Part shown: positions 24,709 through 33,058 of the stretch, piece after piece
Position numbering within the stretch: the stretch's first letter is position 1
How the letters are laid out: the number at the start of each line of letters is the position of its first letter
Source: DATKQY01 sp035532475
GTDB taxonomy: Bacteria; Actinomycetota; Acidimicrobiia; Acidimicrobiales; Bog-793
Reading direction: 5' to 3'
Length of the DNA stretch: 64,000 bases
Assembly (NCBI GenBank): GCA_035532475.1
Contig: DATKQY010000040.1
Span: 52,843 to 116,842 of the forward strand
The notes under the pieces: generated by a model
Database searches by the model: none
Told to the model about the DNA's origin: nothing
Seen by the model: the letters and a program-made list of their open reading frames with translations, nothing else
Made by a program: the position numbers and the translations under genes

Positions 24709-25110
24709 CTAGACCCGACGCCGCTTCTTCGGGCGGCAGCCGTTGTGCGGGATGGGGGTGACGTCCTTGATGCCGGTGACCTCGATGCCGGTCGACGCGA
24801 GTGACCGGATCGCGGTCTCCCGGCCGGAGCCGGGGCCGCGGACGAGCACGTCGACCCGGCGGACGCCGTGCTCCATCGCGCGCCGGGCGCACTGCTCGGC
24901 CGCCATCTGGGCGGCGAACGGCGTCGACTTGCGCGAGCCCTTGAACCCGACGTTGCCGGCCGAGGCCCAGGCGATGACGTTGCCCTCGTGGTCGGTGATC
25001 GACACGATCGTGTTGTTGAAGGAGCTCTTGATGTGCGCGACGCCGTGCGCGACGTTCTTCCGCTCGCGCTTGCGCGGCCTGCGGCCTCCGGGCTTGGTGG
25101 GCTTTGCCAT
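24709..25110 (-). CDS. rpsK: 30S ribosomal protein S11
   Basis: The 133-residue protein contains VAHGVAHIKSSFNNTIVSIT, GNVIAWASAGNVGFKGSRKS and RETAIRSLASTGIEVTGIKD, ending HNGCRPKKRRRV. It lies on the 30S platform near the mRNA exit. Its ATG overlaps the rpsM stop by one base (TGATG). Confidence 0.98.
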   Translation of the reverse strand: MAKPTKPGGRRPRKRERKNVAHGVAHIKSSFNNTIVSITDHEGNVIAWASAGNVGFKGSRKSTPFAAQMAAEQCARRAMEHGVRRVDVLVRGPGSGRETAIRSLASTGIEVTGIKDVTPIPHNGCRPKKRRRV

Positions 25111-25490
25111 CAGTGCTTGCGGACCTTCTTCTTGCCGGCGACGGTCTTCTTCGGGCCCTTGCGGGTACGGGCGTTCGTGTGCGTGCGCTGACCCCGCACC
25201 GGCAGGCCGCGGCGGTGGCGAACGCCCTGGTAGGAGCCGATCTCCATCTTCCGCTTGATGTCCTGGGCGACGTCTCGACGCAGGTCGCCCTCGACCTTTA
25301 GGTTGGCGTCGATGTAGTTGCGGAGGCGGGCGACCTCCTCCTCGGTGAGGTCGCGCACCCGCGTGTCCACGCTAACGTCCACCGCGTCGCAGACCTGCTG
25401 GGAGGTCGTGCGGCCGATGCCGTAGATGTAGGTGAGCGAGATCTCGAGGCGCTTCTCGCGCGGGATGTCGACGCCTGCGATGCGGGCCAT
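25110..25490 (-). CDS. rpsM: 30S ribosomal protein S13
   Basis: The 126-residue protein begins MARIAGVDIPREKRLEISLT and has YIYGIGRTTSQQVCDA. The GVRHRRGLPVRGQRTHTNAR tail contacts P-site tRNA. It forms inter-subunit bridges. It follows rpmJ by 4 bp. Confidence 0.98.
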   Translation of the reverse strand: MARIAGVDIPREKRLEISLTYIYGIGRTTSQQVCDAVDVSVDTRVRDLTEEEVARLRNYIDANLKVEGDLRRDVAQDIKRKMEIGSYQGVRHRRGLPVRGQRTHTNARTRKGPKKTVAGKKKVRKH

Positions 25491-25494
25491 CGGC

Positions 25495-25608
25495 TCAGCC
25501 CTGCCGCTGCTTGTGGCGCGGGTTCTCGCAGATCACCATGACCCGCCCGTGGCGGCGTATGACCTTGCACTTCTCACACATCGCTTTGACGCTCGGTCGT
25601 ACCTTCAC
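25495..25608 (-). CDS. rpmJ: 50S ribosomal protein L36 (zinc-binding form)
   Basis: This 37-residue gene starts at GTG 25608 and reads MKVRPSVKAMCEKCKVIRRH followed by GRVMVICENPRHKQRQG. The zinc ligands Cys11, Cys14, Cys27 and His32 are present, so it is the C+ form. It lies in its usual place between infA and rpsM. Confidence 0.97.
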   Translation of the reverse strand: MKVRPSVKAMCEKCKVIRRHGRVMVICENPRHKQRQG

Positions 25609-25680
25609 TGCCCGTCCCCTGACTCGTGCCCAACTCGCCCGTGCACCCCGGGCCCCGCCGGAGCGGCACCCGAGGACCTG

Positions 25681-25905
25681 CTACTTGTACCGATAGGTGA
25701 TCCGCCCTCGGGTGAGGTCGTAGGGCGTGATCTCGACCTGGACCCGGTCGCCCGGCAGGATGCGGATGCGGTGCATGCGCATCTTGCCCGAGCTGTGCGC
25801 GAGCACCTTGTGGCCGTTCTCGAGCTCGACGCGGAACATCGCGTTCGGCAGCGGCTCGACGACCGTGCCTTCCAGCACGATCGCATCCTCCTTCGGCTTT
25901 GGCAG
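25681..25905 (-). CDS. infA: Translation initiation factor IF-1, probable CTG start
   Basis: IF-1 occupies the ribosomal A site during initiation. The core is normal: LEGTVVEPLPNAMFRVELEN, GHKVLAHSSGKMRMHRIRIL and DLTRGRITYRYK. No ATG is in frame upstream before a stop. GTG 25878 would give 65 residues, missing the usual first strand. A CTG at 25905, five bases after a perfect AGGAGG, gives 74 residues beginning LPKPKEDAIVLEG, in line with the 72-73 residue family length. A second AGGAGG lies 8 bp before GTG 25878, so both may be used. One core change, SSGKM in place of the usual ISGKM, is mild. Confidence 0.88.
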   Translation of the reverse strand: MPKPKEDAIVLEGTVVEPLPNAMFRVELENGHKVLAHSSGKMRMHRIRILPGDRVQVEITPYDLTRGRITYRYK

Positions 25906-26086
25906 GTCATCCTCCTAGAAGCGTTCCGTCCAGTGACGGGCGGGCCGCGTACCCGCTCACGGGCCGTCCGGTGACGGGTCGCTCGGGCCTGCGGGGTTGC
26001 TCCCGCACGGCCGTAGAGCGCCTGGGGCGCTCGTGCGAGACACGCGACTGGACGGCCGCGAGCCCCACGACCCGAAGCAGACAGGG

Positions 26087-26116
26087 ATCCTAGCACCGTG
26101 GTGGCGTTCCGGTCAC
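26087..26116 (-). promoter_or_regulatory. Candidate promoter of infA-rpmJ-rpsM operon
   Basis: GTGACC (26116-26111), an 18-base spacer and TAGGAT (26092-26087) lie in the 242-bp gap between map and infA. TAGGAT is a common actinobacterial -10 box. The leader of about 175 bp below it has two imperfect copies of CCGTCCAGTGACGGGC near 25925 and 25964 (second copy CCGTCCGGTGACGGGT) of unknown meaning. Confidence 0.5.
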
Positions 26117-26147
26117 GGTCGCAGGCCGGCGCGCCGCCCGCGGCGCC

Positions 26148-26888
26148 TCAGGGCAGCGTGAGCACCTCCGGGCCGTCCTCGGTCACCGCGATCGAGTGCT
26201 CGAAGTGCGCCGACAGGCTGCCGTCGGCGGTGACGACGCTCCAGCCGTCGTCGAGCTCGATCGTGTCGGGCGTCCCGACGTTGACCATCGGCTCGACCGC
26301 GAAGACGTTACCGACCTTGAGCTTCGGCCCGGGCGTCCCGGGCCAGTAGTTCGGGACCTGGGGCTCCTCGTGCATGGCCGTGCCGATCGCATGGCCGACG
26401 TACTTGCGCACGACGGAGAATCCCGCCGCCTCGGCGACGTCCTGCACGGCCCGGCCGATGTCGTGCAGGCGTCCTCCGGGCTGCATCTCCTCGATGCCGG
26501 CCCAGAGCGAGCGCTCGGTCGTCTCGACCAGCCGGCGGGCGACGGGCGAGACCTCGCCGACCGCGACCGTGTACGCCGCGTCGCCGTGGTAACCCTCGAC
26601 GATCGCCCCGCAGTCGACGGAGAGCAGGTCGCCCTCCTTCACGACATAGTCCCCCGGGATGCCGTGGACGATCATGTCGTTCGGCGAGGTGCAGATCACC
26701 GCCGGGAAGCCGTGGTAGTTGAGGAAGTTCGAGCGTGCGCCGCGCCGCTCGAGCACCTCGCGGGCGACGGCGTCGATCTCGCGCGTGGTCACCCCGGGCC
26801 GGACCGCGGCGCGTGTCCGCTCGATGATCTCGGCGACGACGCGCCCCGCCTTGCGCATCTTCGCGATCTCCTCGGGGGTGCGGATCAC
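26148..26888 (-). CDS. map: Methionine aminopeptidase type I
   Basis: Map removes N-terminal Met from nascent proteins. The 246-residue product has NYHGFPAVICTSPNDMIVHG, metal ligands in VDCGAIVEGYHGDAAYT, GHAIGTAMHEEP, FAVEPMVN and FEHSIAVTEDG. The start is GTG 26888, overlapping the adk stop as GTGA; the open frame further upstream is adk in another register. No N-terminal SH3-binding or zinc-finger extension is present, so it is the short type Ia form. Confidence 0.96.
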   Translation of the reverse strand: MIRTPEEIAKMRKAGRVVAEIIERTRAAVRPGVTTREIDAVAREVLERRGARSNFLNYHGFPAVICTSPNDMIVHGIPGDYVVKEGDLLSVDCGAIVEGYHGDAAYTVAVGEVSPVARRLVETTERSLWAGIEEMQPGGRLHDIGRAVQDVAEAAGFSVVRKYVGHAIGTAMHEEPQVPNYWPGTPGPKLKVGNVFAVEPMVNVGTPDTIELDDGWSVVTADGSLSAHFEHSIAVTEDGPEVLTLP

Positions 26889-27553
26889 GGCGCCCGCCAG
26901 AGCCGCTCGTCGATCGCCCGGAGCAGCCGGTCGGTGACCTCGTCGGGCGTCCCCTCGCCCGCCACGGCCGCGAGCTTGTCCTGCTCGGCGTACCACGAGA
27001 TGAGCGGCGCCGTCTGGGCCTCGTAGAGGTCGAGGCGGCGCTTGATCGCCGCCTCGGTGTCGTCCTGTCGCTGGACGACCTCACCGCCGCACACGTCGCA
27101 GATCCAGTCGACTCGCGGCGTCACCGTGACCGAGTAGTTGGCGCCGCAGTCGGCGCAGACCCGGCGGCTGGCGAGACGCCGGAGGACCAGCTCCGTCGGC
27201 ACCTCGAGGTTCACCACGACGTCGAGCTCGATCGGCTCGAGCAGCTTGTGCAACGCCTCCGCCTGCACGACGGTGCGGGGGAACCCGTCGAGGACGAAGC
27301 CGCGCCCCTTCGTGTCGTCCTGGTCGAGGCGGAGGTCGACCATCTTCAGCACGACCTCGTCGGGGATGAGCTCGCCCGCGTCCATGTAGCGCTGGGCCTC
27401 CTGGCCGAGGGGCGTGCGCGACTTCACCGCCGCGCGCAGCATGTCCCCCGTCGCGATGTGCGGGATGACGTAGTGGTGCGACAGGCGGACGCACTGGGTC
27501 CCCTTGCCCGCCCCCTGCTTGCCGAGGACGACGAGTCTTGCGCCGGGTACCAC
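26885..27553 (-). CDS. adk: Adenylate kinase (zinc LID form)
   Basis: Adk equilibrates ATP, ADP and AMP. The 222-residue product has the P-loop GKQGAGKGTQ, TGDMLRAAV, DGFPRTVVQAEAL and a long LID with CADC and CDVC zinc ligands. ARLVVLGKQGAGKG differs slightly from the usual GPPGAGKG. It starts directly after the secY stop. Confidence 0.96.
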   Translation of the reverse strand: MVPGARLVVLGKQGAGKGTQCVRLSHHYVIPHIATGDMLRAAVKSRTPLGQEAQRYMDAGELIPDEVVLKMVDLRLDQDDTKGRGFVLDGFPRTVVQAEALHKLLEPIELDVVVNLEVPTELVLRRLASRRVCADCGANYSVTVTPRVDWICDVCGGEVVQRQDDTEAAIKRRLDLYEAQTAPLISWYAEQDKLAAVAGEGTPDEVTDRLLRAIDERLWRAP

Positions 27554-28846
27554 CTAGCGGAGAAAGCCCTCGTAGTTGCGCATCGTGAGCTGGCTGTCGA
27601 TCTGCTTGTTCGTCTCGAGCGCGACGCCGACGCAGATGAGCAGCGTCGTCCCGAAGAAGGGGATCGACGTGATGTGCCAGGCCGCGAGCAGCACGGAGGG
27701 GAGCAGCGCCACCGCGGCGAGGAACAGCGAGCCGGGGAGCGTGATGCGGTTGAGGATCCGCGCGAGGTACTGCTCGGTCGGCTGCCCGGGGCGGATGCCG
27801 GGGATGTAGCCGCCCTGCTTACGGATCGTGTCGGCCTGCTGGTAGGGGTCGAAGCTCACCTGCACGTAGAAGAAGGTGAACACCACGATGAACAGGCCGT
27901 ACAGGACGAGGTACACGCCTCCCGTCGGGCTGTAGAGGTTGGCCTGGATCCAGTCGCGCACGCCCTTCCAGGGCATGACCGTGGCGATCAGGACCGGGAT
28001 GTACAAGATCGAGCTGGCGAAGATGATCGGGATGACGCCGGCCTGGTTCACCTTCAGCGGGATGTAGGTGCTCTGACCCCCGTACATCCGCCGGCCCTGG
28101 ACGCGCTTCGCGAAGGTGACCGGGATGCGGCGCTGGCCGAGCTCGACGAAGACGATCGCGACCAGCAAGGCGACGCAGACGATGCCGATGATGACGAGGC
28201 CCGCCCAGCCCTTCGTGGCCTTGATCAGGTCGACGTCGAGCGGGAGGGTCGCGACGACGTTGGCGAAGATCAGGATCGACATGCCCTGGCCGATGCCGCG
28301 CTCGGTGATCAGCTCGCCGAGCCACATGACGAAGGCGGTGCCGGCCGTGAAGGTGAGGATGATGAACAGCACCCGCGGCGCGGTGAAGTTCGGGATGAAG
28401 TCGGCCGAGGCCGAGCCGCCGCCGAAGAGCTGGCCGGAGTGGAGCAGGAAGACGAGGCCCGAGGACTGCATCAGGGCGAGCGCGACCGTCAGGTAGCGGG
28501 TCGCCTGGGTCAGCTTGCGTTGGCCGACCGCGCCCTGGTCCCGCCACTCGGCGAACTTCGGGATCACCGTCCCGAGGAGCTGGATGATGATCGAGGACGT
28601 GATGTAGGGCATGATGCCGAGGCCGAGGACCGCGGCGCGCGCGAGCGCCCCGCCCGAGAACAGGTCGAGGAAGCCGAGAAGACCCGAGCCCCTCGTGGAG
28701 TTCTTGATCGCCTGGATCTGCGAGAAGCTGACGCCCGGCACCGGCACGTTCGCGCCGAGCTGGTAGATCGCGACGACGAGCAGCGTGAACAGGACCTTGT
28801 TCCGCAGGTCGGCGACCTTGACCATGTTGCGCAGGCTGGAGAGCAC
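27554..28846 (-). CDS. secY: Preprotein translocase subunit SecY
   Basis: SecY forms the protein-conducting channel with SecE and SecG. The 430-residue protein has about ten transmembrane helices, the plug region SGGALARAAVLGLGIMPYIT, and the cytoplasmic loops KRVQGRRMYGGQSTYIPLKV and QGGYIPGIRPGQPTEQYL that contact SecA and ribosomes. It is in the standard place after rplO. Confidence 0.98.
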   Translation of the reverse strand: MLSSLRNMVKVADLRNKVLFTLLVVAIYQLGANVPVPGVSFSQIQAIKNSTRGSGLLGFLDLFSGGALARAAVLGLGIMPYITSSIIIQLLGTVIPKFAEWRDQGAVGQRKLTQATRYLTVALALMQSSGLVFLLHSGQLFGGGSASADFIPNFTAPRVLFIILTFTAGTAFVMWLGELITERGIGQGMSILIFANVVATLPLDVDLIKATKGWAGLVIIGIVCVALLVAIVFVELGQRRIPVTFAKRVQGRRMYGGQSTYIPLKVNQAGVIPIIFASSILYIPVLIATVMPWKGVRDWIQANLYSPTGGVYLVLYGLFIVVFTFFYVQVSFDPYQQADTIRKQGGYIPGIRPGQPTEQYLARILNRITLPGSLFLAAVALLPSVLLAAWHITSIPFFGTTLLICVGVALETNKQIDSQLTMRNYEGFLR

Positions 28847-28935
28847 GACACCTCCCTGTTATTCGCAGGGTGCTGGAACGTCCGTCGTGGCGGGTCCCGG
28901 ATCCGGTGCCCCGGACCCTAGCGCCCCGGACGGGA

Positions 28936-29424
28936 TCAGCGGTTGGCGAGAGCGTTGCCCCGAACAGGGGGCCGGCGATCGCCGTGGGGCGGCGGGACGA
29001 CGGTGGCGCTCCCGCCGGCCGCGGTGATGGCCCGCTCGGCGCTCTTCGAGAAGCCGTGCGCCTCGACGGCGATGGCGCGGGTGATTGCGCCGCCGCCGAG
29101 GACCTTCACCAGCCCCTTGTGGTGGACGAGACCGGCGGCGCGAAGCGTCTCCGGCGTCACCGTGTCGGCGCCGATCGCCTCGAGCACGTCGAGGTTCACG
29201 ACGTTGTACTCGACCCGGAAGGGGTTGGCGAAGCCGCGCAGCTTCGGGATGCGCTGGGTGAGCGGCAGCTGGCCGCCCTCGAAACCCGGCTTGACAGTGT
29301 TGCGCGCCTTCTGGCCCTTGGTCCCGCGACCGGCGGTCTTGCCGCCCTTGCCGCCGATGCCGCGGCCGACGCGCCGGCGCGAACGGTGGGACCCGGGTGC
29401 CGGGGTCAGCTCGTGGATGCGCAT
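28936..29424 (-). CDS. rplO: 50S ribosomal protein L15
   Basis: The 162-residue L15 starts MRIHELTPAPGSHRSRRRVG and has the Gly-rich GRGIGGKGGKTAGRGTKGQK segment. RIPKLRGF and VKVLGGGAITRAIAVEAHGF follow. The C-terminus has about 15 extra Pro/Arg residues. Its ATG overlaps the rpmD stop by one base. Confidence 0.97.
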   Translation of the reverse strand: MRIHELTPAPGSHRSRRRVGRGIGGKGGKTAGRGTKGQKARNTVKPGFEGGQLPLTQRIPKLRGFANPFRVEYNVVNLDVLEAIGADTVTPETLRAAGLVHHKGLVKVLGGGAITRAIAVEAHGFSKSAERAITAAGGSATVVPPPHGDRRPPVRGNALANR

Positions 29425-29684
29425 CAGCTCCTCGCCTCCTCGCTCGTCGCCGGGGTGGCGCCCGGTGTCGACGCCGCGACCGACTCGACTCGTACCAGGT
29501 GGGGCACGCGTGCGATCATCCCCCGGATCTCGGGCCGGTCGGGCAGCGTGTTCGTTGCACCGATCCTGCGGAGCCCGAGGGCCCGGAGGGTGGCGCGGTG
29601 CTTCGGCTTGGTCCCGATGCCGGAGCGCACCTGGGTGACCTGGAGCGTGGCCGTCTCGGCGGCGGCCTTCGTGGCGCGTGCCAT
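29424..29684 (-). CDS. rpmD: 50S ribosomal protein L30
   Basis: The 86-residue product carries the L30 core LQVTQVRSGIGTKPKHRATL, RALGLRRIGATNTLPD and EIRGMIARVPHLVRVE. An added Ala/Thr-rich tail of about 15 residues follows. The start ATG 29684 is one base after the rpsE stop; the longer frame to 29732 is rejected because it overlaps rpsE out of frame. Confidence 0.95.
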   Translation of the reverse strand: MARATKAAAETATLQVTQVRSGIGTKPKHRATLRALGLRRIGATNTLPDRPEIRGMIARVPHLVRVESVAASTPGATPATSEEARS

Positions 29685-29685
29685 C

Positions 29686-30234
29686 TCAGCGGGCCTCCGC
29701 GGCGATGCGCGTCGCCCGGCGGCGCTCGTCATAGGCGCGCAGCACCCCGGCCGGGGTGACCTCCTCGGGCGACTTGTCCCGGAGGCGCGCCACCTCGTCG
29801 GGGCGCCGGAGCGCCTTCAGCCCGGCGATCGTCGCGTGGGCGACGTTGATCGAGTTGGAGGTGCCGAGCGACTTCGCCACGATGTCGTGGATGCCCGCCA
29901 TCTCGAGGATCTGACGAGCGGCGCCACCGGCGATCACGCCGGTGCCCGGCGCCGCGGGCTTGAGCAGGATGCGGCCGGCGCCGGCGCGTCCGAGGATCGG
30001 GTGGGTGATCGTCGACCCGGCGAGCGCCACGTCGAAGAGGTTCTTGCGGGCCTCGTCGATCCCCTTTTGGACCGCGAGGCCGGCTTCCTTGGCCTTGCCG
30101 TAGCCGAGGCCGACACGGCCCTGGCCGTCACCGATGACCATGAGCGCGGTGAAGGAGAAGCGCCGGCCACCCTTTACGACCTTCGCCACCCGGTTCACCT
30201 TGATGGTGCGCTCTTCGAACTGCTGCTCGGCCAT
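29686..30234 (-). CDS. rpsE: 30S ribosomal protein S5
   Basis: S5 helps decoding accuracy and mRNA unwinding. The 182-residue protein begins MAEQQFEERTIKVNRVAKVV and has KGGRRFSFTALMVIGDGQGR, GYGKAKEAGLAVQKGIDEA and GTGVIAGGAARQILEMAGIH. Start ATG 30234 sits two bases after the rplR stop. Confidence 0.97.
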   Translation of the reverse strand: MAEQQFEERTIKVNRVAKVVKGGRRFSFTALMVIGDGQGRVGLGYGKAKEAGLAVQKGIDEARKNLFDVALAGSTITHPILGRAGAGRILLKPAAPGTGVIAGGAARQILEMAGIHDIVAKSLGTSNSINVAHATIAGLKALRRPDEVARLRDKSPEEVTPAGVLRAYDERRRATRIAAEAR

Positions 30235-30236
30235 CC

Positions 30237-30599
30237 TCAGAACTCCAGTCCCGCTTCGCGCGCTGCGTCGGCGAGGGCCGCGACCCTGCCGTGGTAGCGC
30301 GAGGAGCCACGGTCGAATACGACCTTGTCCACGCCCTTCTCCTTCGCCCTGGCCGCGACGAGGCGGCCGACCTCGGCCGCCGCGGCAACGTTGCCGGTCG
30401 GGTTCGCCCGCAGGGAGGCCTCGACGGTCGACGCCGCCGCGATCGTGTGCCCGGCGACGTCGTCGATCACCTGGGCGACGATGTGGCGGTTGGAGCGGAA
30501 GACCGCGAGGCGCGGGCGCTCCGGTGTCCCGGCGACCTTGCGCCGCACCCTCGCGTGGCGGCGCACCCTCAGGGCGTGCGTCCGTGATGCGTTCGTCAT
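30237..30599 (-). CDS. rplR: 50S ribosomal protein L18
   Basis: The 120-residue L18 binds 5S rRNA. It has RRHARVRRKVAGTPERPRLA, VFRSNRHIVAQVIDD and DRGSSRYHGRVAALADAARE, ending AGLEF, all standard. It is two bases from rplF. Confidence 0.97.
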   Translation of the reverse strand: MTNASRTHALRVRRHARVRRKVAGTPERPRLAVFRSNRHIVAQVIDDVAGHTIAAASTVEASLRANPTGNVAAAAEVGRLVAARAKEKGVDKVVFDRGSSRYHGRVAALADAAREAGLEF

Positions 30600-30601
30600 G
30601 G

Positions 30602-31147
30602 CTACTTCCCGGCCTTCCCTGCCTTGCGCAAGACCACTTCGTTGGCGTAGCGCACACCCTTGCCCTTGTAGGGCTCGGGCTTGCGGATCTTGCGGATGTC
30701 AGCGGCCACCTGGCCGACGCGCTCCTTGTCGATGCCGCGCACGGTGACGCGCGTCGGCACGGGGACCTCGAAGGTGATCCCCTCGGGGGCGTCGACGACG
30801 ACCGGGTGGCTGAAGCCGAGCGCCAGCTCGAGCTGGCTCGGCCCCTTCGCGGTCGCCCGGTAGCCGACGCCGACGATCTCGAGCTCCTTCGCGAAGCCGT
30901 CGGTCACGCCGGTGACCATGTTGGCGACCAGCGAGCGCGTCAGGCCGTGCAGGGCGCGGCTCATCCGGGCGTCGTCGGGTCGTTCGACCACGAGCACGGC
31001 CGCGTCCTCGTCGCGACGGACCGTGATCGGCTCCGGGATCGCCCGCTGCAGGCTGCCCTTCGGGCCGCTGACGACGACCTCGTTCCCACCGATGGTGACC
31101 TCGACGCCCGAGGGGACCGGGATCGGGGCGCGCCCGATGCGGGACAT
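30602..31147 (-). CDS. rplF: 50S ribosomal protein L6
   Basis: The 181-residue L6 has two related domains: MSRIGRAPIPVPSGVEV at the start and the signature RKPEPYKGKGVRYANEVV near the end. It lies at the base of the L7/L12 stalk by the elongation-factor site. A 51-bp gap separates it from rpsH. Confidence 0.97.
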   Translation of the reverse strand: MSRIGRAPIPVPSGVEVTIGGNEVVVSGPKGSLQRAIPEPITVRRDEDAAVLVVERPDDARMSRALHGLTRSLVANMVTGVTDGFAKELEIVGVGYRATAKGPSQLELALGFSHPVVVDAPEGITFEVPVPTRVTVRGIDKERVGQVAADIRKIRKPEPYKGKGVRYANEVVLRKAGKAGK

Positions 31148-31198
31148 CAGCCGACCTCCCCGTGCACGTCGTCGGCCGCCCGAGCGGCGCTCCGGCGC

Positions 31199-31603
31199 TC
31201 ACCAGACATAGCAGAGCACCTCCCCGCCGACCTTGCGCTGGCGCGCCTCGCGGTCGGTCATCAGCCCGTGGCTCGTCGAGAGGACGGCGACGCCCATGCC
31301 CCCGAGGACACGGGGCAGCCGCTCGGCGCGCGCGTAGACGCGGAGCCCAGGCGTCGAGACCCGCTTCAGCCCCGCGATCGCGCGGACGCGGTCGGCCGTG
31401 TACTTCATCTTGATCTCGAGCACCGTGCCTGGGCGCTGCGGGTCGTCGCTCGTCTCGAAACCGACGATGTAGCCCTCGCGCTCGAGGATGGACGCGAGCG
31501 AGGACTTCAGCTTCGAGCCCGGCATCCGCACCGAGTCGTGCATCGCGACGTTCGCGTTGCGCATGCGCGTGAGCATGTCGGCGATCGGGTCAGTCATGGT
31601 CAT
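31199..31603 (-). CDS. rpsH: 30S ribosomal protein S8
   Basis: The 134-residue S8 begins MTMTDPIADMLTRMRNANVA and ends with the conserved STSHGLMTDREARQRKVGGE followed by VLCYVW. In many bacteria S8 represses the spc operon at a leader in the L5 region; no clear copy of that site was identified here. Confidence 0.97.
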   Translation of the reverse strand: MTMTDPIADMLTRMRNANVAMHDSVRMPGSKLKSSLASILEREGYIVGFETSDDPQRPGTVLEIKMKYTADRVRAIAGLKRVSTPGLRVYARAERLPRVLGGMGVAVLSTSHGLMTDREARQRKVGGEVLCYVW

Positions 31604-31619
31604 GCTCGATCCCCTCCCC

Positions 31620-31805
31620 TCACCAGCTCGCCTTGGTCACGCCGGGGAGCTCCCCGGCGTGCGCCAGCTCGCGCAGGCAGATCCGGCAGAGCCCGAACTT
31701 GCGGAAGACCGCCCGCGGGCGACCGCAGCGCCGGCAGCGCGTGTAGCCGCGCACCTTGTACTTCGGCTTGCGCTGCTGCTTCTCAATCAGTGCCTTCTTC
31801 GCCAT
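31620..31805 (-). CDS. rpsN: 30S ribosomal protein S14, zinc type
   Basis: The 61-residue short S14 has CRRCGRPRAVFRKFGLCRIC, the four-cysteine zinc ribbon, and ends LPGVTKASW. This is the C+ form (type Z). It is six bases after rplE. Confidence 0.97.
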   Translation of the reverse strand: MAKKALIEKQQRKPKYKVRGYTRCRRCGRPRAVFRKFGLCRICLRELAHAGELPGVTKASW

Positions 31806-31811
31806 CGCTCG

Positions 31812-32387
31812 CTACTGTCCCTCGCGTCTGAACGGGAAGCCGAAGGCGTCGAGCAGTGCCCGGCCCGCGGCGTCGGTGCGTGCCGTCGTCACGATCGTGA
31901 TGTCCATCCCCCGGACCGAGTCGATCTTGTCGTAATCGATCTCGGGGAAGATCAGCTGCTCGGTGACGCCGAACGTGTAGTTGCCGTGCCCGTCGAACGA
32001 GCGGGACGGCAGGCCTCGGAAGTCCCGGATGCGCGGGATCGCGAGGCTGATGAGCCGGTCGAGGAACTCCCACATGCGGTCGCCCCGCAGCGTCACCATG
32101 CATCCGATGGCGTTGCCCTCCCGCAGCTTGAAGCTGGCGATCGAGCGCCGCGCCCGCGTCACGACGGGCCGCTGGCCCGTGATCGTCTCGAGGTCGCGGA
32201 CCGCCCCGTCGAGCAGCGACTGCTGCTGGGTGGCGCGCCCCACGCCCATGTTGACGACGACCTTCTCGAAGCGCGGGACCTCCATCACGTTCGAGAGGCC
32301 GAGCTCGCTCGCGAGCCGGTCGCGGATCTCGGCCGCGTAGCGCGCCTTCAGGCGGGGCTGCTCGGCCACGGCCGTCGCCGCGCTCAC
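31812..32387 (-). CDS. rplE: 50S ribosomal protein L5
   Basis: L5 joins 5S rRNA to the central protuberance. The 191-residue product has LGLSNVMEVPRFEKVVVNMG, RARRSIASFKLREGNAIGC and GNYTFGVTEQLIFPEIDYDK. The start GTG 32387 overlaps the rplX stop by four bases (GTGA); five upstream codons in the same frame are ignored. Confidence 0.96.
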   Translation of the reverse strand: MSAATAVAEQPRLKARYAAEIRDRLASELGLSNVMEVPRFEKVVVNMGVGRATQQQSLLDGAVRDLETITGQRPVVTRARRSIASFKLREGNAIGCMVTLRGDRMWEFLDRLISLAIPRIRDFRGLPSRSFDGHGNYTFGVTEQLIFPEIDYDKIDSVRGMDITIVTTARTDAAGRALLDAFGFPFRREGQ

Positions 32388-32689
32388 AGGTCGCCCCCGC
32401 ACTTACGGCAGATGCGCGTCTTCACGCCGTCGTCGGTGAGGCGGTAGCCGACCCGGGTCGGCCCGCACTTCGAGCAGAGCAGCGCCACGGACGCGACCGG
32501 CATCGGCATGTCCTTGTCGATGATGCCACCCTGGGTCGTGGCACGGGTCGGGCGGGTGTGGCGCTTCGCGATGTTCACCCCGGCGACGATCACCTTCTGC
32601 TCGCTCGGCATCGCCCGGATGACCTCACCCGTCTTGCCGCGATCCTTGCCCGTGAGCACCTGAACCCGGTCACCCTTGTGTATCCGCAC
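32384..32689 (-). CDS. rplX: 50S ribosomal protein L24
   Basis: The 101-residue L24 has the KOW motif RIHKGDRVQVLTGKDRGKTG and VNIAKRHTRPT. Two cysteine pairs (LCSKCG, ICRKCG) near the C-terminus look like a zinc site, a feature of a subset of L24 proteins. It initiates 50S assembly. It is adjacent to rplN with no gap. Confidence 0.97.
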   Translation of the reverse strand: MRIHKGDRVQVLTGKDRGKTGEVIRAMPSEQKVIVAGVNIAKRHTRPTRATTQGGIIDKDMPMPVASVALLCSKCGPTRVGYRLTDDGVKTRICRKCGGDL

Positions 32690-33058
32690 CTAGATCACCT
32701 CCGGCGCGAGGCTAACGATGCGCATGAAGCGCTTGTCCCTGAGCTCGCGGCCGACGGGCCCGAAGATGCGGGTCCCCCTCGGCTGGAGCTGCTCGTTGAT
32801 CAGCACGGCGGCGTTCTCGTCGAAGCGGATGTAGCTGCCGTCGGAACGGCGCTTCTCCTTCTTCGCCCGCACGACGACGCAGCGGACCACGTCACCCTTT
32901 TTCACCGCGGCGCCGGGGACGGCGTCCTTCACCGTCGCGATGAAGATGTCGCCGATGCGCGCGTAGCGACGGCGTGAGCCCCCCAGCACCTTGATGCAGA
33001 GGACCTCCTTGGCGCCGGAGTTGTCGGCGACCCTGAGGCGCGACTCCTGCTGGATCAC
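32690..33058 (-). CDS. rplN: 50S ribosomal protein L14
   Basis: The 122-residue L14 has the signature LRVADNSGAKEVLCIKVLGG and ends RFMRIVSLAPEVI. The start GTG 33058 overlaps the rpsQ stop as GTGA and gives exactly the family length; the eleven upstream codons in frame are rejected. Confidence 0.97.
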   Translation of the reverse strand: MIQQESRLRVADNSGAKEVLCIKVLGGSRRRYARIGDIFIATVKDAVPGAAVKKGDVVRCVVVRAKKEKRRSDGSYIRFDENAAVLINEQLQPRGTRIFGPVGRELRDKRFMRIVSLAPEVI

